A stretch of 64,000 bases of DNA from Tuctoria greenei (Eukaryota; Streptophyta; Magnoliopsida; Poales; Poaceae). The stretch's first letter is position 1. The number at the start of each line of letters is the position of its first letter. Location: NCBI GenBank assembly GCA_036927565.1, contig JAYESD010000009.1, positions 167,546,929-167,610,928 of the forward strand, given 5' to 3'. Positions 46,160 to 59,165 of this stretch are shown piece after piece. A model generated the notes under the pieces. It did no database searches and was not told the origin of the DNA. It saw nothing but the letters and a program-made list of their open reading frames with translations. A program made the translations under genes and the position numbers.

Positions 46160-47619
46160 CACTACTACGAAATGCATTTTCACAGGCGTCTGCTTATTTT
46201 TTTTACAGACGGTTTGTTAAAAGTTACGCCTGTGATGTCATATGAGTTAATAACCGTCTGTGATAATAGAATATCACAGGTGGTCCGTAACAAACAACCG
46301 CCTGTGAAAATGTATTGATTTTCACAGACGGTCCGTAACAAAAACCGTCTGTGATAATAGTCATTATCACAGGCGGCCTGTAACAAACAACCGTCTGTGA
46401 AAATATAATGATTTTCACAGGCGGTCCGTAACAAAAAAACCGCCTGTGATAATGATGGCTCATGATTGGTCCGCTGCTTCATCCCACGGATCGCTCTTGG
46501 ACTTTATATCTCTGCCTTCCGCTACTTATCGATCCAACGACTCACAGGGAGTCATCTCTAATCTATGTGTCTATAACAACAGCAGCACCGACACCTCACG
46601 TCCTTATCCCCAATCTCTCCCTCTCACCATCCATCTCTCCAACCTCTCTTTCCTTCCTCCCCAACCTTGCTCTACCGCAGCTCCGCCTCATCGCTGAAGC
46701 GTCGGCAGCCCACTTCCGCCTCCTCGCCATCCTCGCCGTCGCGGACATCGCGCTCCTCGTCGTCACGGCAGCCATACTCCTCGATTGTCATGGCAGCCGT
46801 GCTGCTCATGCTCATCGCCATCATGGCAACCACGCTCCTCGTCCGCCGCGGGTGTCTCGCTCGATGCCGAGGGTCGCAGATCTAACCTTCAGTCATAGAT
46901 CCAGCCACAATCGTTATTTTTGTTGTAGCATGGAAGTCGAGCTAGCACAAAGGTGGTGCTACCGAGCGCTGCGGGGAGGCGTTGAAGAGCGGCTGCAACG
47001 GCAACATCTCTGTCTTCATGGTGTTGAGCTGCTGCACGTGGTGCTGCACGTGATGGTTGTGATGGATTGTAATTTCTGCGATGTGTTGTGTTGTAATTTC
47101 TGTTATGTTTTTTTATTGCATCTCTGCAATGTAATTTTGTCTAAATCTTTTAGTCTTCTGTAGATCAAACTGTGTTAGCGCAAAGTTTGTCTAAATGTTA
47201 TCATTTCTTGCCTTCTGATTACGGCAAGTCACAGGTGGTTGGCACATTCTAAAAACTGTATACGATTCTAAAAACTGTATGTGGTTGGCAATAAAAACAG
47301 TATGTGAAAATGCATTTTCACAGGCGGTCCGCAATTAAACCGCCTGTGAAAATGCATTTTCACAGGCGGTTCGCAATTAAAAACCGCATGTGAAAATGCA
47401 TTTTCACAGGCGGTCCGTAATAAAAAACCGCCTGTGAAAATGCATTTTCACAGGCGGTCAACAATAAAAACTGCCTGTGAAAATGCATTTGTACAGGCGG
47501 ATTTTGTCCCCGCCTGTGCTAATCGATCATTTTCACAGGCTCTTCGTTACAGGCGGTTTTTAAAACCGTATGTGATAATATATTTAGAGCCGCCTGTGAT
47601 GAAGACTTTTGTAGTAGTG
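46160..47619 (+). mobile_element. Non-autonomous CACTA element 3 (1460 bp)
   Basis: The ends are CACTACTACGAAA / TTTTGTAGTAGTG, with one substitution in the left repeat. TAA lies on both sides (46157-46159 and 47620-47622), as in CACTA 1. It has the same hairpin arrays with one right-hand module shortened near 47278. Confidence 0.9.
46462..47163 (+). CDS. 233-codon open frame inside CACTA 3, unknown
   Basis: Nearly the same as the frame in CACTA 1 and fully open. Product unrecognised. Confidence 0.25.
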   Translation: MIGPLLHPTDRSWTLYLCLPLLIDPTTHRESSLIYVSITTAAPTPHVLIPNLSLSPSISPTSLSFLPNLALPQLRLIAEASAAHFRLLAILAVADIALLVVTAAILLDCHGSRAAHAHRHHGNHAPRPPRVSRSMPRVADLTFSHRSSHNRYFCCSMEVELAQRWCYRALRGGVEERLQRQHLCLHGVELLHVVLHVMVVMDCNFCDVLCCNFCYVFLLHLCNVILSKSFSLL

Positions 47620-48443
47620 TAAAGAACATTTTGGAAAAATTTCATAGTTTTCTATGAAGTGAATTATCATATAAAAATCAAACATGATTTTGCTTTAAAG
47701 GGCTCTACACGAAAATTTAAGGATTTTCATGAGGATTGGGTTGTAGTTCTGGTTAGTCTGGATAAAGTCAAAACCAACAGAGTTGGTTTGACAAATTTTG
47801 AAGCTTTATACTGAGAGATATTCAATTTAGAAGTTTGCACAAGTTTCTGTACAATTTCTAAATGAATTTGGCTATTTTTATGTGCATAAAGAATACACAG
47901 GTGATCAGACTATGTAAATGAAGTCTAATGACCTTGAGATTTTTACTGGAGTTCAAGGATGTTCAAATGAAGGTTCTGGAAAAATTTGGTATTTTTCCAA
48001 AGAGCAGAACTATAGGAATTAATTTTATAAGAAATTTGCTTGTTTGAATTATAGAGAAATTCATATGGACTTTCATACAAATCCAAATGCACCAATGGAA
48101 AGTACTTTTCATGCTGGTTCTAACAAAATTTATTTGGGAATTTTTGGACAAGTATCCTAGGAGATATATATTTTCCAAGTTGGGGCAAAATCTGGAATTA
48201 AGTTTAAATGGGAAAGTTTAAATAATTGAGTGGGCCCACGGGTTTAAAATGGGACCAATCGGGTCGAAGCAACACCGGGCCACAGAGAAAATGTACGTAG
48301 CCACATGGGATCCACAGCCGCACCAGATCCGAGCGTGCGCGTTACACTGACTGACGACTGGGCCCCACGGGGTCGTCGTCTACCTCCCACCAGGCGCGCG
48401 ACCGCGGCGGCGCCTCGCCGGAGCTCTCATCGCCCTTCGATCC
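47620..48443. repeat. R3 repeat, right part, upstream of gene C3
   Basis: A copy of 13655-14466 with 12 extra bases (GGAGCTCTCATC) near 48420. It contains no leader exon like those of gene A. Confidence 0.5.
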
Positions 48444-49631
48444 ATGGCACGTCGTCTCACCGAGGACAACATCAGGGAGATCCTAGTCCGCCTGCCGGTC
48501 AAAGACGTCGTCCGCTACGGCACCATCTGCAAGGTGTGGCGCCTCATCACCACTAACCAGGACTTCCTTTCTGAGAACGCAAGCCGCGAACCGGCTGAGG
48601 TCCTCCTCTACAGGTACATCCCTCAGCTGCCATCCAGAGGACGTTGGGCCACGGATGTCATGCTGGACGCGATCTCCGTCTCTGGCGACCTAGAGAGCTG
48701 GCGTAGTGTTATCCGCTACCCTAAACCAGAAAATGGAGGGTGGCTCCTGCTCGCCGTCTGCGACGGTGTCCTCCTACTCAAGAAGGCAGATGGCATATAC
48801 AACTTGTGTAACCCCACAACAAGAAAGTGGGCTGACCTCACGGGGCTTAATCTGCCTCCGCCGCCGCCAAAGCCGACCGACCTGTTCGATGAGCCGCAGT
48901 ACGCCCTCTACTTCCACCAGCAATCAAGTGAGTATCGTCTCTTATGTCGAAAAACTTGGACTAGAAATGGGAAATGGTGCATCCTCTCCACCGGGGAGCC
49001 TGGAAAAAGGAATATCTACACAGAGGCTGCCAACGCAGATGGTATAGCTGCGCTTGTGCCCTGCCTGCGCAAGGCAGTAACAGCGCCCATGGCTCTCCAC
49101 GGCAACCTGCACTGGCCGCCTCAACCGGGCTCTGCCACTGGCCAGACCAAGATGGTGGCTTTTGACATATTTTCAGAGACATTCACCGAAATGGATGGTC
49201 CACCGACAACCACAGGCAACAATCGTGTAAAGCTCTTCGTCATGGACGAGCTCCTTGTGGGAGCTGATTTTCGGCACGAGAACAGCATTGACCTCTGGTT
49301 CCTTGAGAACTATGGCAATGCCGCTAAGTGGGAACTGCGCCACCGGGTTGCCACGCCGTGGGGGCCTTATAGTCATGGAAGACCATCAGACCCTTTGAGT
49401 CTGTTGAGTACGGCCGCAGTGGCTGATGAACAAGGCAACATCTTACTCGGTAACAGTCACGGTTTAGTAGTCTATAACGGGAACAATAAACAGACAATAA
49501 AGACCATCAACTCTGAGACACTGGATAACACAAATGTCATTGTGTCGAGGCACGTGTTCAGAGCAAACCTCATGCATCACCCTCAGTTCTCCACAAGGCC
49601 TGCCACTGATATGCTCTTTGCTCACTTCTAA
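48444..49631 (+). CDS. F-box protein C3, intact, 395 aa
   Basis: The protein begins MARRLTEDNIREILVRLPV, so the F-box starts at residue 5 with no N-terminal extension. Gene A has 20 residues before it. The F-box-associated tail (about 50-395) is colinear with A1, including GGWLLLAVCDGVLLLKK, YNLCNPTTRKW and GNILLGNSHGLVVYN, with a PPPPPKP run. It would be an SCF substrate receptor by family. Homology to gene A begins only at CGTCTCACCGAGG; everything upstream is R3 repeat sequence, so promoter and start codon are new. AATAAA follows at 49651. It is open throughout, unlike C1; expression is unproven. Confidence 0.82.
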   Translation: MARRLTEDNIREILVRLPVKDVVRYGTICKVWRLITTNQDFLSENASREPAEVLLYRYIPQLPSRGRWATDVMLDAISVSGDLESWRSVIRYPKPENGGWLLLAVCDGVLLLKKADGIYNLCNPTTRKWADLTGLNLPPPPPKPTDLFDEPQYALYFHQQSSEYRLLCRKTWTRNGKWCILSTGEPGKRNIYTEAANADGIAALVPCLRKAVTAPMALHGNLHWPPQPGSATGQTKMVAFDIFSETFTEMDGPPTTTGNNRVKLFVMDELLVGADFRHENSIDLWFLENYGNAAKWELRHRVATPWGPYSHGRPSDPLSLLSTAAVADEQGNILLGNSHGLVVYNGNNKQTIKTINSETLDNTNVIVSRHVFRANLMHHPQFSTRPATDMLFAHF

Positions 49632-50211
49632 TGCTATGTTCCTGGATCCAAATAAATGCTTCTCTATTCATCTTTTCAGAACTGATTGTTCAAAACATAT
49701 ACTCTTGTTACATTTAACCGTGGTGGTGATGTCTGTCTGGCTACATTTATCTGTGTGTGAATTTTGTTTATTGAGGTATCAATAAAAAGTTATGATGTTT
49801 TATGAGTTTATTATGTGAGCTTGATCAATGTGAAATGATGTGTTATTACTTTAATGGTCTGGTCATAACACCATGCTCGTTAGGCCATCTGGAACCACAC
49901 CACCCTGTGATGATTTCGAGTTGGAGCAGAATATTGCATGATTGCATGTTGTTTGCAACCTGTCAGAGTTTGTCGGCATAACATACTCTCTAATCACTGC
50001 AAAACCGAGGCTTCGTTCTGCCTAGTTTGGACAGGTGACGGAACTGTCAGGTCCATCATCAGGTCATTCTTCGCCTACTAGCTAAATTGCATGTTCTACT
50101 TCCGCATACTCTGCAGGCGACTTGGCACTGCATCACCATGCACCGACCTGCTCTATTTCTGCACCCCTACGTGTGTCTCCGGACTTTCTTTTTGGGACAA
50201 TGCATGCCTAC
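49632..50211. other. 3' flank of C3
   Basis: A copy of 15654-16233, with AATAAA at 49651. No gene is seen. Confidence 0.6.
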
Positions 50212-51348
50212 GGACTCAAGAAGGCAGATGGAACACACAACTTGTGCAGATGGAACACACAACTTGTGCAACCCCACAACAAGAAGGCAGATGGAACACA
50301 CAACTTGTGCAACCCCACAACAAGGAAGTGGGCTGACCACACGGGGCTTAATCCTCCTCCACCGCCACAGCCAACCGACCTGTTCGATGAGCTGGAGTAC
50401 GCCTTCTACTTCCACCAGCAATCAAGTGAGTATCGTCTCTTATGTCATAAAACTTGGACAAAAAACAGGAAATGGTGCATCCTCTCCACCGGAGAGCCTG
50501 AAAAAAGGAATATCGACAAAGAGGTTGCCAATGCTGATGGTATAGCTGCGCTTGTGCCCTGCCGCGCTAGGCAGTAATAGCGCCCTTGGCTCTCCACGGC
50601 AACCTGTACGGGCCGCCTCAACCGGACTCTGCCGCTGGCCAAACCAAGATGGTGGCTTTTGACATATTTTCAGAGACATATCACCCAAATGGATGGTCCA
50701 CCGACGACCACAGGCAACAATCATGTAAAGCTCTTCGTCATGGACAAGCTCCTTGTGGGAGCTGACTTCAGGCAAGAGAAGCGCATTGACCTCTAGTCCT
50801 TGAGAACTATGGCAATGCCACTAGGTGGTAACTGCACCACCGGGTTGCCGCTCCACGCCCGAGTTCATTTTACGCGATCCGAGCCATGCCAGGCCTAGCC
50901 AGGCTGGGTCGTTCCATAGCCCATTTATTTTTATATACATTAAAAATAACAAAAAATATATATTATACGGCCTTAAACAGGTCGTGCCGGGCCGAGCCCC
51001 TCGGGCTAACTGGGCCATACTATCGGGCCGTCCGGGCCAACCTTAAACGGGTCATGCAGACCAGCCCGACGGGCCGGGGTCAAGGCCCGGGCACAGCCTG
51101 AACCGAACTTCAGACTCGCCCGGGTCCAATTTTTTATTGCCGGGCCATTTTTCCGAGCTTCAGGCTGACCTGATTGGCCCGGCCCATTTGGCCACATTTA
51201 CTTCTATGTGGGAACTGGAGCATTGGGTTGTTGCACGGCGGGGACCTGGGGACCTTACCGTAGTTGAAGACCATTACTTCCTTTGAGCCTGCTGGGCATG
51301 GCCGCAGCGGCTGGTAAACAAGGTAATATCTTCCTTTGTTACATCAAT
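50212..51348 (+). pseudogene. F-box fragment D3
   Basis: The same fragment as D1, joined at GGACTCA (50212-50218) with the same short triplication, in-frame stops and GGGCCG-rich interruption (50850-51208). It lacks the F-box. Confidence 0.75.
50850..51208. mobile_element. GGGCCG-rich insertion in D3, possibly a hAT-type fragment
   Basis: A copy of 16872-17230 inherited by the tandem duplication. No terminal repeats were identified. Confidence 0.35.
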
Positions 51349-51365
51349 GATATTGTTGTGTAAAC

Positions 51366-52877
51366 GTGAATGATATTGAGACAAAGAAGACCAACTACTC
51401 TATAGAAACGCACAACTCACTGGCCTGTAAATTGTTCCGACAAAATTGGATTGTAAATAGGAAATGGTGCATCCTCTCCACTCAAGAGGTTGAACCACGA
51501 AACATCACACACGAAGGTCACCAATGTTGCTGGGACAACTGCGCTTGTGCATGATACATGCAAGGTGGTCAGAGCACCTCTAGCTCTCCATGACAACCTG
51601 TAGTGGCCGCCACAACCATGCCTCATCACTGGCTATACCAATATGAATGTTTTTGATATATTGTCGAAGATATTCACCCAAACTGATGGTCCTTTGACAA
51701 CCACTAGCAATGATCTTGTGAAGCTCTTCATCATGGACGGGCTCCTCGTTAGAACTTACTTTGGGCCGAAGAAGAGCATCAACATGTGGCGCTGCATCAC
51801 CACTAACCAGGATTTCATTGCCGAGAACGCACGCTGCCAACCGGCTGAGGTCCTCCTCTATAGGTATATCCCCCAGCTGCCATCCAGAGGATGTTGGGCC
51901 ACGGATGTCATGATGGATGCGATCCTCATTTCTGGCAACCTGGAGAGACGGTGTAGCGTTATCCGCTACCCTAAACCAGAAAACGGAGGGTGGCTCCTGC
52001 TCGCCATCTGCGACAGTGTCCTACTACTAAAGAAGTTAGATGGCATATACAACTTCTGTAACCCCACAACAAGAAGTTGGCTGACCTCACGGGGCTAAAT
52101 CCTCCTCTGCTGCCACAACCGACCGACCTGTTCGATGAGCCGGAGTATGCCTTCTACTTCCACCAGCAATCAAGTGAGTATCATCTCTTATGTTGAAAAA
52201 CTTGGACTAAAAATGGGATATGGTGCATCCACTCCACCAGAGAGCCTGCAAAAAGGAATATCGACACAGAGGCTGCCAATGCTGATGGTATAGCTGTGCT
52301 TGTGGCCTACCTGCACAAGGCGGTAACAGCACCCCTTGCTCTCCACAGCAACCTGCAGGCCACCTCAACCGGACTCTGCTGCTGGCCAGGCCAAGATGGT
52401 GGCTTTTGGCATATTTTCAGCGACATCCACCCAAATGGATGCTCCACCGACGACCACAGGCAACAATCGTGTAAAGCTCTTCGTCATGGACGAGCTCCTT
52501 GTGGGAGCTGACTTCGGGCAGGAGAAGCACATTGACCTCTGGTTCCTTGAGAACTATGGAAATGTCGCCAGGTGGGAACTGCGCCACCGGGTTGCCAACC
52601 ATGGGGGCCTTATAGTCGTGGAAGACCATCAGAGCCTTTGAGTCTGCTGAGTATGGTCGCGGTGGCTGATGAACAAGACAACATCTTGCTTGGCAACAGC
52701 CACGGTTTTGCAGCGTATAATGGGAACAGTAATGAGATAATAAAGACAATCAACTTAGTGGAGACGCCGGACAACATATATGTCATTGTGTCGAGGCACG
52801 TGTTCAGAGCAAACCTCATGCATCACCCTCATTTCTCCACAAGGCCTGCCACTGATATGCCCTTTGTTCACTTCTAA
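51366..52877 (+). pseudogene. F-box composite pseudogene B3
   Basis: The same composite as B1 and B2, with the fused 151-residue frame at 51643-52098. It shares the frame-breaking base loss and the TGA near 52194, and ends with the native C-terminus (His-Phe, then TAA). Confidence 0.8.
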
Positions 52878-53367
52878 TGCTATGTTCCTGGATCCAGATA
52901 AATGCTTAACTATTCATCTTTTTCAGATCTGATGTTCACAACATATACTCTTGTTACATTTAACCCTAGTGGTGATGTCTGTATGGCTACATTTATTTGT
53001 GTGTGGATTGTGTTTATTGGGGTATCAATAAAAAATAATGATGTTTTATGAGTTTATTATGCGAGCTTATGCAATTGATGTATGATTACTTTAATTATCT
53101 GGTCATAACATCATGCTAGTTAGGCAATCTGGAAGCACACCACCCAGTGGTGACTTCGAGTTGGAGCTGCATATTACGTGATTGCATGTTGTTTTGAATC
53201 CTGTCAGAGTTTGTCGGTATAACACAGTCTCTAATCACTGCAAAACCTCACTGCAAAACTGAGTCTTTGATCTGCCTAGTTTGGATGGGTGACGGAACTG
53301 TCAGGTCAATCATTAGCTCATCATTCGCCTACTAGCTAAATTTCATGCTCTACTTCCACATATTCTG
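52878..53367. other. 3' flank of B3, no gene
   Basis: A copy of 1427-1916, with the same short duplication as unit 1 near 53245. Confidence 0.6.
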
Positions 53368-53715
53368 TGTTAGACTAATCAAGTCATTGCAGATCAGTAT
53401 GTTTTAGTCAAATAAGTAGGTTAGCCAGGTGTGAGGCTGCCGTGCGCGCCGTGCATGTAGCGTGCATGGGCATGAGTACCGTGTATGCCGCGAGCATGGG
53501 GTATGGCATGACATGATGCCCGTCTGTTTTGTGAGCTCAACGTGGAGCGGGCACTTCAGATAGTGGCGTCTGGGCAGCTCTCCCACGACCCTGTCTTTCC
53601 TGTTGATCTCTGCATATAAATAAAGCACATCAGTCGTGTGTGGTTAGCACACGACAGAAAATCTTACGTGTTCTAAGCGTGTGTTCGAGCATTCAAGTGT
53701 TCTTCAATCACAACA
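53368..53715 (+). mobile_element. Ty1/copia LTR, truncated element (copy 3)
   Basis: A 348-bp copy of 1917-2264 with the same ends, followed by TGGCATCAGAGC at 53718. Confidence 0.7.
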
Positions 53716-53730
53716 TGTGGCATCAGAGCC

Positions 53731-56700
53731 ACCAGTCAACAATCCCCGCGATCATGTCGAGCACCGGTGAGGACTCATTGGGAATTTACATAGAACATCA
53801 AGCATAGTTGTGTGTCGAGTTCATCGGGAACTTATCCTTGTGGTTCAGCTTCACACATACCCAGGTAAGGTCACAACATTCGAACATCAATTCATTTCCC
53901 ATGCAAAACGAAGGTGGAACAAATCTGCTTCAGCTTCCCACCAAGCTCATATGATTTTTAGCAGATGATCAAGGTACGCATGCTGCTTTCATCAAAGGAT
54001 GATAACCAGATGGTGCTAGGCTGATGTTTTCCGGTGTGTCTTGGTGTACCCCTACCGTATATTCCAAGGAGAGATAGGTTATCATATCCTTGCATGTATG
54101 ATCAATGGGTTGCATGTATGATTCCATGAGAGCCCTATATTCTGGACCTCTTTATCAAGAACTAGCAGCAACCCGAGCTGTCATATTCACGTAAAAATTG
54201 ACGTTTAATAGAAATACATAATAAATGAACAGGGTATATATAATAACACTTTCTTAATGAAATGAAACCTGACCTTTTTTAATAAAATGGAAATGTAGAT
54301 AAGAAATTTACGCTCAATCTGTGACATGTTTTAAATTTGCATGGTTATTTATGTCACTCAAGAGTTATACAAAGGTACATTTGCATTTCTAGCTAATACG
54401 GTAACAAATCAAGGTAATAACACATCGTAAGTCGCGCTCCATAAGTATTTGAAACCAGAAGATAGACAGATGATATTAGGAACTACGGAACATGTTATCC
54501 TTACACAAGCAGGAACACTGAATTAGGAACTCCAAAGTCAATACATATACCACTGAATGTCCATGAGCAGAGTTACTCCATCGACTCAGTTCAAAAGGAT
54601 ACCGCAGCCTGGAACTGATAAGCAGATAATAAGCAATTGTGTTACACTTGTATACTCCTCCGTAGATAGCCAAACGGGCCTATGTACGCATTCCATTTTA
54701 GGTTCTCAAGATTCGATGCTACATGACAGGTTGTCGGTAAACCATAGAAGCGAGGACATTGCTATCGGATCATGTCCTTTTCTTTGGCAAGTAAGATGTT
54801 TTAATAAAAGCATTTGAGGTGCCATTAGATAACACTATACTGCACATACTTGACCATTTAAAGTTTTGTGAGTTAGTATAGACGTTTTACGCTTTATCCT
54901 GCAAAATAATAATATAGATAATTTCATACAACGACATAAACATAGGAGAACTACTTATTGTCTGATTTATGTTGTTGTTGTGCTTTCAGGTCCAAAGTAC
55001 ATAGGAAAATGATTTTATCCGATATTGCACATGGAAATATTCCAATATGTGATAAAATAAACAAACAAACCCCTCTTGAGAAAATTAGTTTTAGTTAAAT
55101 GAAGAAGTCTCTCTGTTCAGCGAAATAAAGGCTAGTTGGTCATATCTTTAGATGGAAAGGTAAATTAATGGATTTTGAGAAGGATTAAATGCATTACAAA
55201 TATGGTTTATCACAATAATGTGAGCACAAAAAGAGCCTTTTGTTAAATATGCTTACTAAGCATGGCATTGAGTAGATCAGCAAGCTAATTAAACCTGAAC
55301 ATGGTTTTCTTCATGAAGATAGCCAATGGATTTGTAAAATGTAAGAAACCCATAAAACAAATTAAGGCACCTAGTGAGGAGACATCAGCACTCATGAACA
55401 AAAGCCTACGGCTGACCTTTTGCTGTACTGGAGTGACAGGTCATCATTAAAGTTTCCAGCTCAGAACCAACCAAGAAGACCTCTCCTTATTGACGTGGAT
55501 GTTCATCATCAACAGAGACATCTTAAAATATCATATGGTATTTTCCAACTAAATATGCATTTTGCAGGAAAATTAAGTTGTGTGACACGAAGCATCACAA
55601 AAGCTACAACCAATGAAGTTTCAGTAAGCACACCCATGACTAATTATGCTAAATGTGAAACTGCATCGATTGTGTTAGCATATTAGCAGCTGTCTTGTAT
55701 AGGTACACAAAAGTGGTCGCATTGAAACTCTCAACATGTGACAACTATACCCAAGTAATAGCATAGTTGATACAAGGATGACCCGACCTTCTCAACATAG
55801 AATTGAATATCTAGATACGCCTTGAAAACCCAGTGAATTGGATGAACAACACACATTGCCCATGCAACACACCTTTCATCTCAAATTCAAAGAACAGTAT
55901 GCAATGAAGTTTGATACACTCGACCATGACGGAGTGGATGCATTGATGCCACGACTCCCAGCGGAAAAGCAAGAACAGTCTACCGAAGAAACTCTCAGTT
56001 TCTAACGTAGTTGCTACTTTGCATGAGGCTACACCCTACATGAGAACAAGAGCAATAACCTGTGATTTTTCCTGTAGAATAAATTGGCGCAGAATAAAGT
56101 ACAACTGATAACTTCCTATTTTCTCTCTTCGTGTTCAGAATGGACATGTGATATTTGCAATAAATGAATCCCCTCCATTTATTCCTTTTCCTGCACCCAG
56201 AAAGTCCTTCAACACCTAGCAAGTATGTCTCCTACACGCTTGGAAGTCCTTGAACAGTTGACACCAGCCTTCCTATCTCCCACGCCCTTGGAATGTCATT
56301 AAACATCAAGCACCAGCCTCCCTTTCTTCCACGCCCGTGGAAAGTCCTTGAACAGTTGGCACTGGCCTCTATTTCTTTCTTTATGATTCCATCATCATGT
56401 ACATGTGCAGTTAAGCACGCAATGTTGTAGTCTCGTCCCACATCCTCCAATGTTTTAAACTTTTATATCTAAGTAAAAGCAAAATACATCCGTTAGATAG
56501 TAAACTACTCATTTATCTAATAATTAAATCACTTAGGAACATATTCACTTTGTCTTGATGTTTCCGTGCGTGTGCTCATATTGGTGGTCCTTTATATGCA
56601 GTAGTCATGTTTTCAGCTTGCATACCAGGATCAGTAGGTGTTAGATAAGAATGTGAGGAACTTGTGAGATGCTCATCAAACTATGTGAATAGGAGACAAT

Positions 56701-58393
56701 TTAGTCAAACCAGAGTGGGTGCAAAACTTCTGTTAGCAAGCTTGTTACTTATGTGTTTTTTCATTGTAGACCATAGAGAATTTGAGTATTTCATTTTGTG
56801 TTGTTTCTATAATTGATGCACCTAAAAGGCCATGGGATTCATGTTGACATTTGATGTTTTTGAAATTTAATGATACATATCAGACCTACTATTGTTATTT
56901 TCATTCTCTATCATGCAAGACTGATGCAAATCATTTCGTTAACAGGAAAAAACATTTGTTAGAATTAGAAAGACACCACAGCATAAATTTCTTCTGCTAC
57001 TGCACAGGAAAACATTTGGCTCGGGAATGTTTTCATGGTGATGGCACAGTGAGGATATAAGTACATAGTGGTGGGGAGGCGGCGAACAAAGAGACCACAA
57101 TGTGGATGCATTGTCCCGTAGCGGTGTTATAGTGAAATAGTGTCTCTGATGGATGGATGAAAGACGAGCATTGCCCGAGGTATTTCCCATGACTCTGTAG
57201 TACTCTTTCATTATGGAGATTTTGAAGCTCAAACACAGAGGATAACCATGTTTTTCACTCACAGTTTTCATATCTTCCGATATAAACTCTATCACAGTTC
57301 TAATTTAGAATTATGAAAACGTCAAGTTTTTGTCATTGTTCTGCATCAACCGTGTAGAACAAATACTCTTATATGAATGTTGTTGTGGTAATCTCATGTT
57401 GCAGGGTTTGCATTGTATTGCCCATTGCTCGATGGAGTTGTATTGTCCAACACAAGGATTATAGGAATCCGGAATAATAGTTATACACACACGATACCTC
57501 TATACCGAGCTTCAGTGTAGGAGTTTTTGTGAGCATCGAGATAATATTCTGTACATTTGATGTTTCAACACCGCCATGAATCGTCTTTATGTGGTACGAC
57601 TCAGCAGATAAAGATTTTTCTTCAGTGTTGATAATTTTTATCCAGTAAGCAGCTTAGTCACTAGGTCACAAGAGGATATTAATAAAAGCTAATAAGGAAC
57701 ACACCTAGGATATGCTTATAAAATGTGAAAGTCCATGTCAATCTGTTTGGTTTTTGCATGAAACATGGAGAACTGGGTTTGTCAATGCAAAATCTTAGAT
57801 TGTAACAGTAGAAGCTCACTGATCAAAATGCTAAAATGTCCCTAGTGTGTGACAAAAGATTGGATGATCCATACCAGTTTTGTGCATTTGAAATGGGATT
57901 TATCTTCAGCAACTTTGCCAGTACCCCATCATGCCCTCAGGTGAAAATGTGGCAAGTGACTTTACATTCATGTATGGAACTTGCAAAAAAATGGTGCATC
58001 AGGATTCGACAATGTTAAAAGCACTATTGAAAAAAATTCTAGCTACAAGTCAAAATATGAGCAAATCATTTATATATAGTGAAAAAAAATTGGACGCCAA
58101 GCGCTCATAAGTGGTCCTTCAGTTCTACATACCGGCATCATCTCCAAACCCCTGCCGGCATTCGCCAAACAATTCTGACCTTAACATATTCCATCACAAG
58201 GAACTCCTGGGAAACACCATTTAAAAGTCCAAGTCACCTTGCCTAGAATGCACAGAGATAGGATGTTTCGACATGTGGTGGCGTAGACGTGGAAAGACAG
58301 CACAGGATGTTGCTCCGTTAGCATGGTGACCTGTCCTGCAAAACTGCAAGGAGGCATATCACCCAAAGAACCTGTGTCAGCAGCTTACAGAAG
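53731..58393. other. Non-coding stretch upstream of gene A3
   Basis: A copy of 2280-6942, including the minisatellite at 56197-56382. No gene is seen. Confidence 0.6.
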
Positions 58394-59165
58394 CATAAAA
58401 GAGCAGGGTTCCCTGTCCCTCACCACACTCCAATCTCTTTCTCTGGAAAACAGATTTCCTCTCATCTTTTCTGAAACCTAAGTTCCCCTCCTTCTTCCCT
58501 CCAGATCCAGATCTTCCCTACTAGATCTGCCCTACCAGATCTGCTGAGGGAGCTTGCTGGGTCTGACTTCACGCGAACGCTGTGTGGAGAGCTGACGGTC
58601 AGGAACGAGGTGAGCAAAACCTAATAACCTGCGTTGTCTCTCACCGAGTGTGCTTTATCTCTTATTGTTCCCCATCTGTTTCACAGAAAATTCGTCTCAT
58701 CTGTCCCCAATCCAAGCTCCCATCCGCCCTCCGGATCTGTCCTTCTCTGTCCCAACAACAGGGGATCTTGCCGGGCCTGCCTCTGCATCACTGCCACACA
58801 GGAGCTCGTGCAGCCGACACTAGAGAACAAGGTGAGCCCAACCCTAACTGAGTTTCTTCTAGTTTCTCCATTTTGTTGTTCCGTTTCAGAAGCTAAGCGG
58901 TCAGAAATTGAAGTTAAATACCCCCCCCCCCCCTTGTTCTTCATCTAGCAGGACCGTGCGGGGAGCTTGCTGTTTGACCGATCTTCGCACCGCCACTCAC
59001 GAGCTTGCGCAGCCACTGTTCAGGAACGAGAGGTAAGCCAAACCCTAACCCTAATCGAAATTCTCCATTTCTGCGATCTCGTTTAGAAGCTGGCAGAGGC
59101 AGATCCAGATTGAACATTTTTTTTTTACTTTTTCTTCACCAAGCACGAGATAGATTTGAGCAAAG
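58394..59165 (+). promoter_or_regulatory. Promoter and triplicated leader of gene A3
   Basis: TATA-like CATAAAAGA lies at 58394 and the three repeated leader exons with 5' splice-like sites follow, as in A1. The C homopolymer near 58920 is longer than in the other two copies. Confidence 0.5.

Larger units (their letters stand above)
17474..51451 (+). repeat. Tandem F-box unit 2, expanded by transposons
   Basis: This unit has the same order as unit 1 but is about 34 kb long. Between the truncated A gene (ends 26365) and gene C (starts 48444) it carries a CACTA end, a Tat retrotransposon 3' half, R3, a CACTA element, and then a second Tat-R3-CACTA block. The 3' part of gene A and about 1.5 kb of its downstream flank (equivalent to 8907-10397 of unit 1) are missing. 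Confidence 0.9.
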
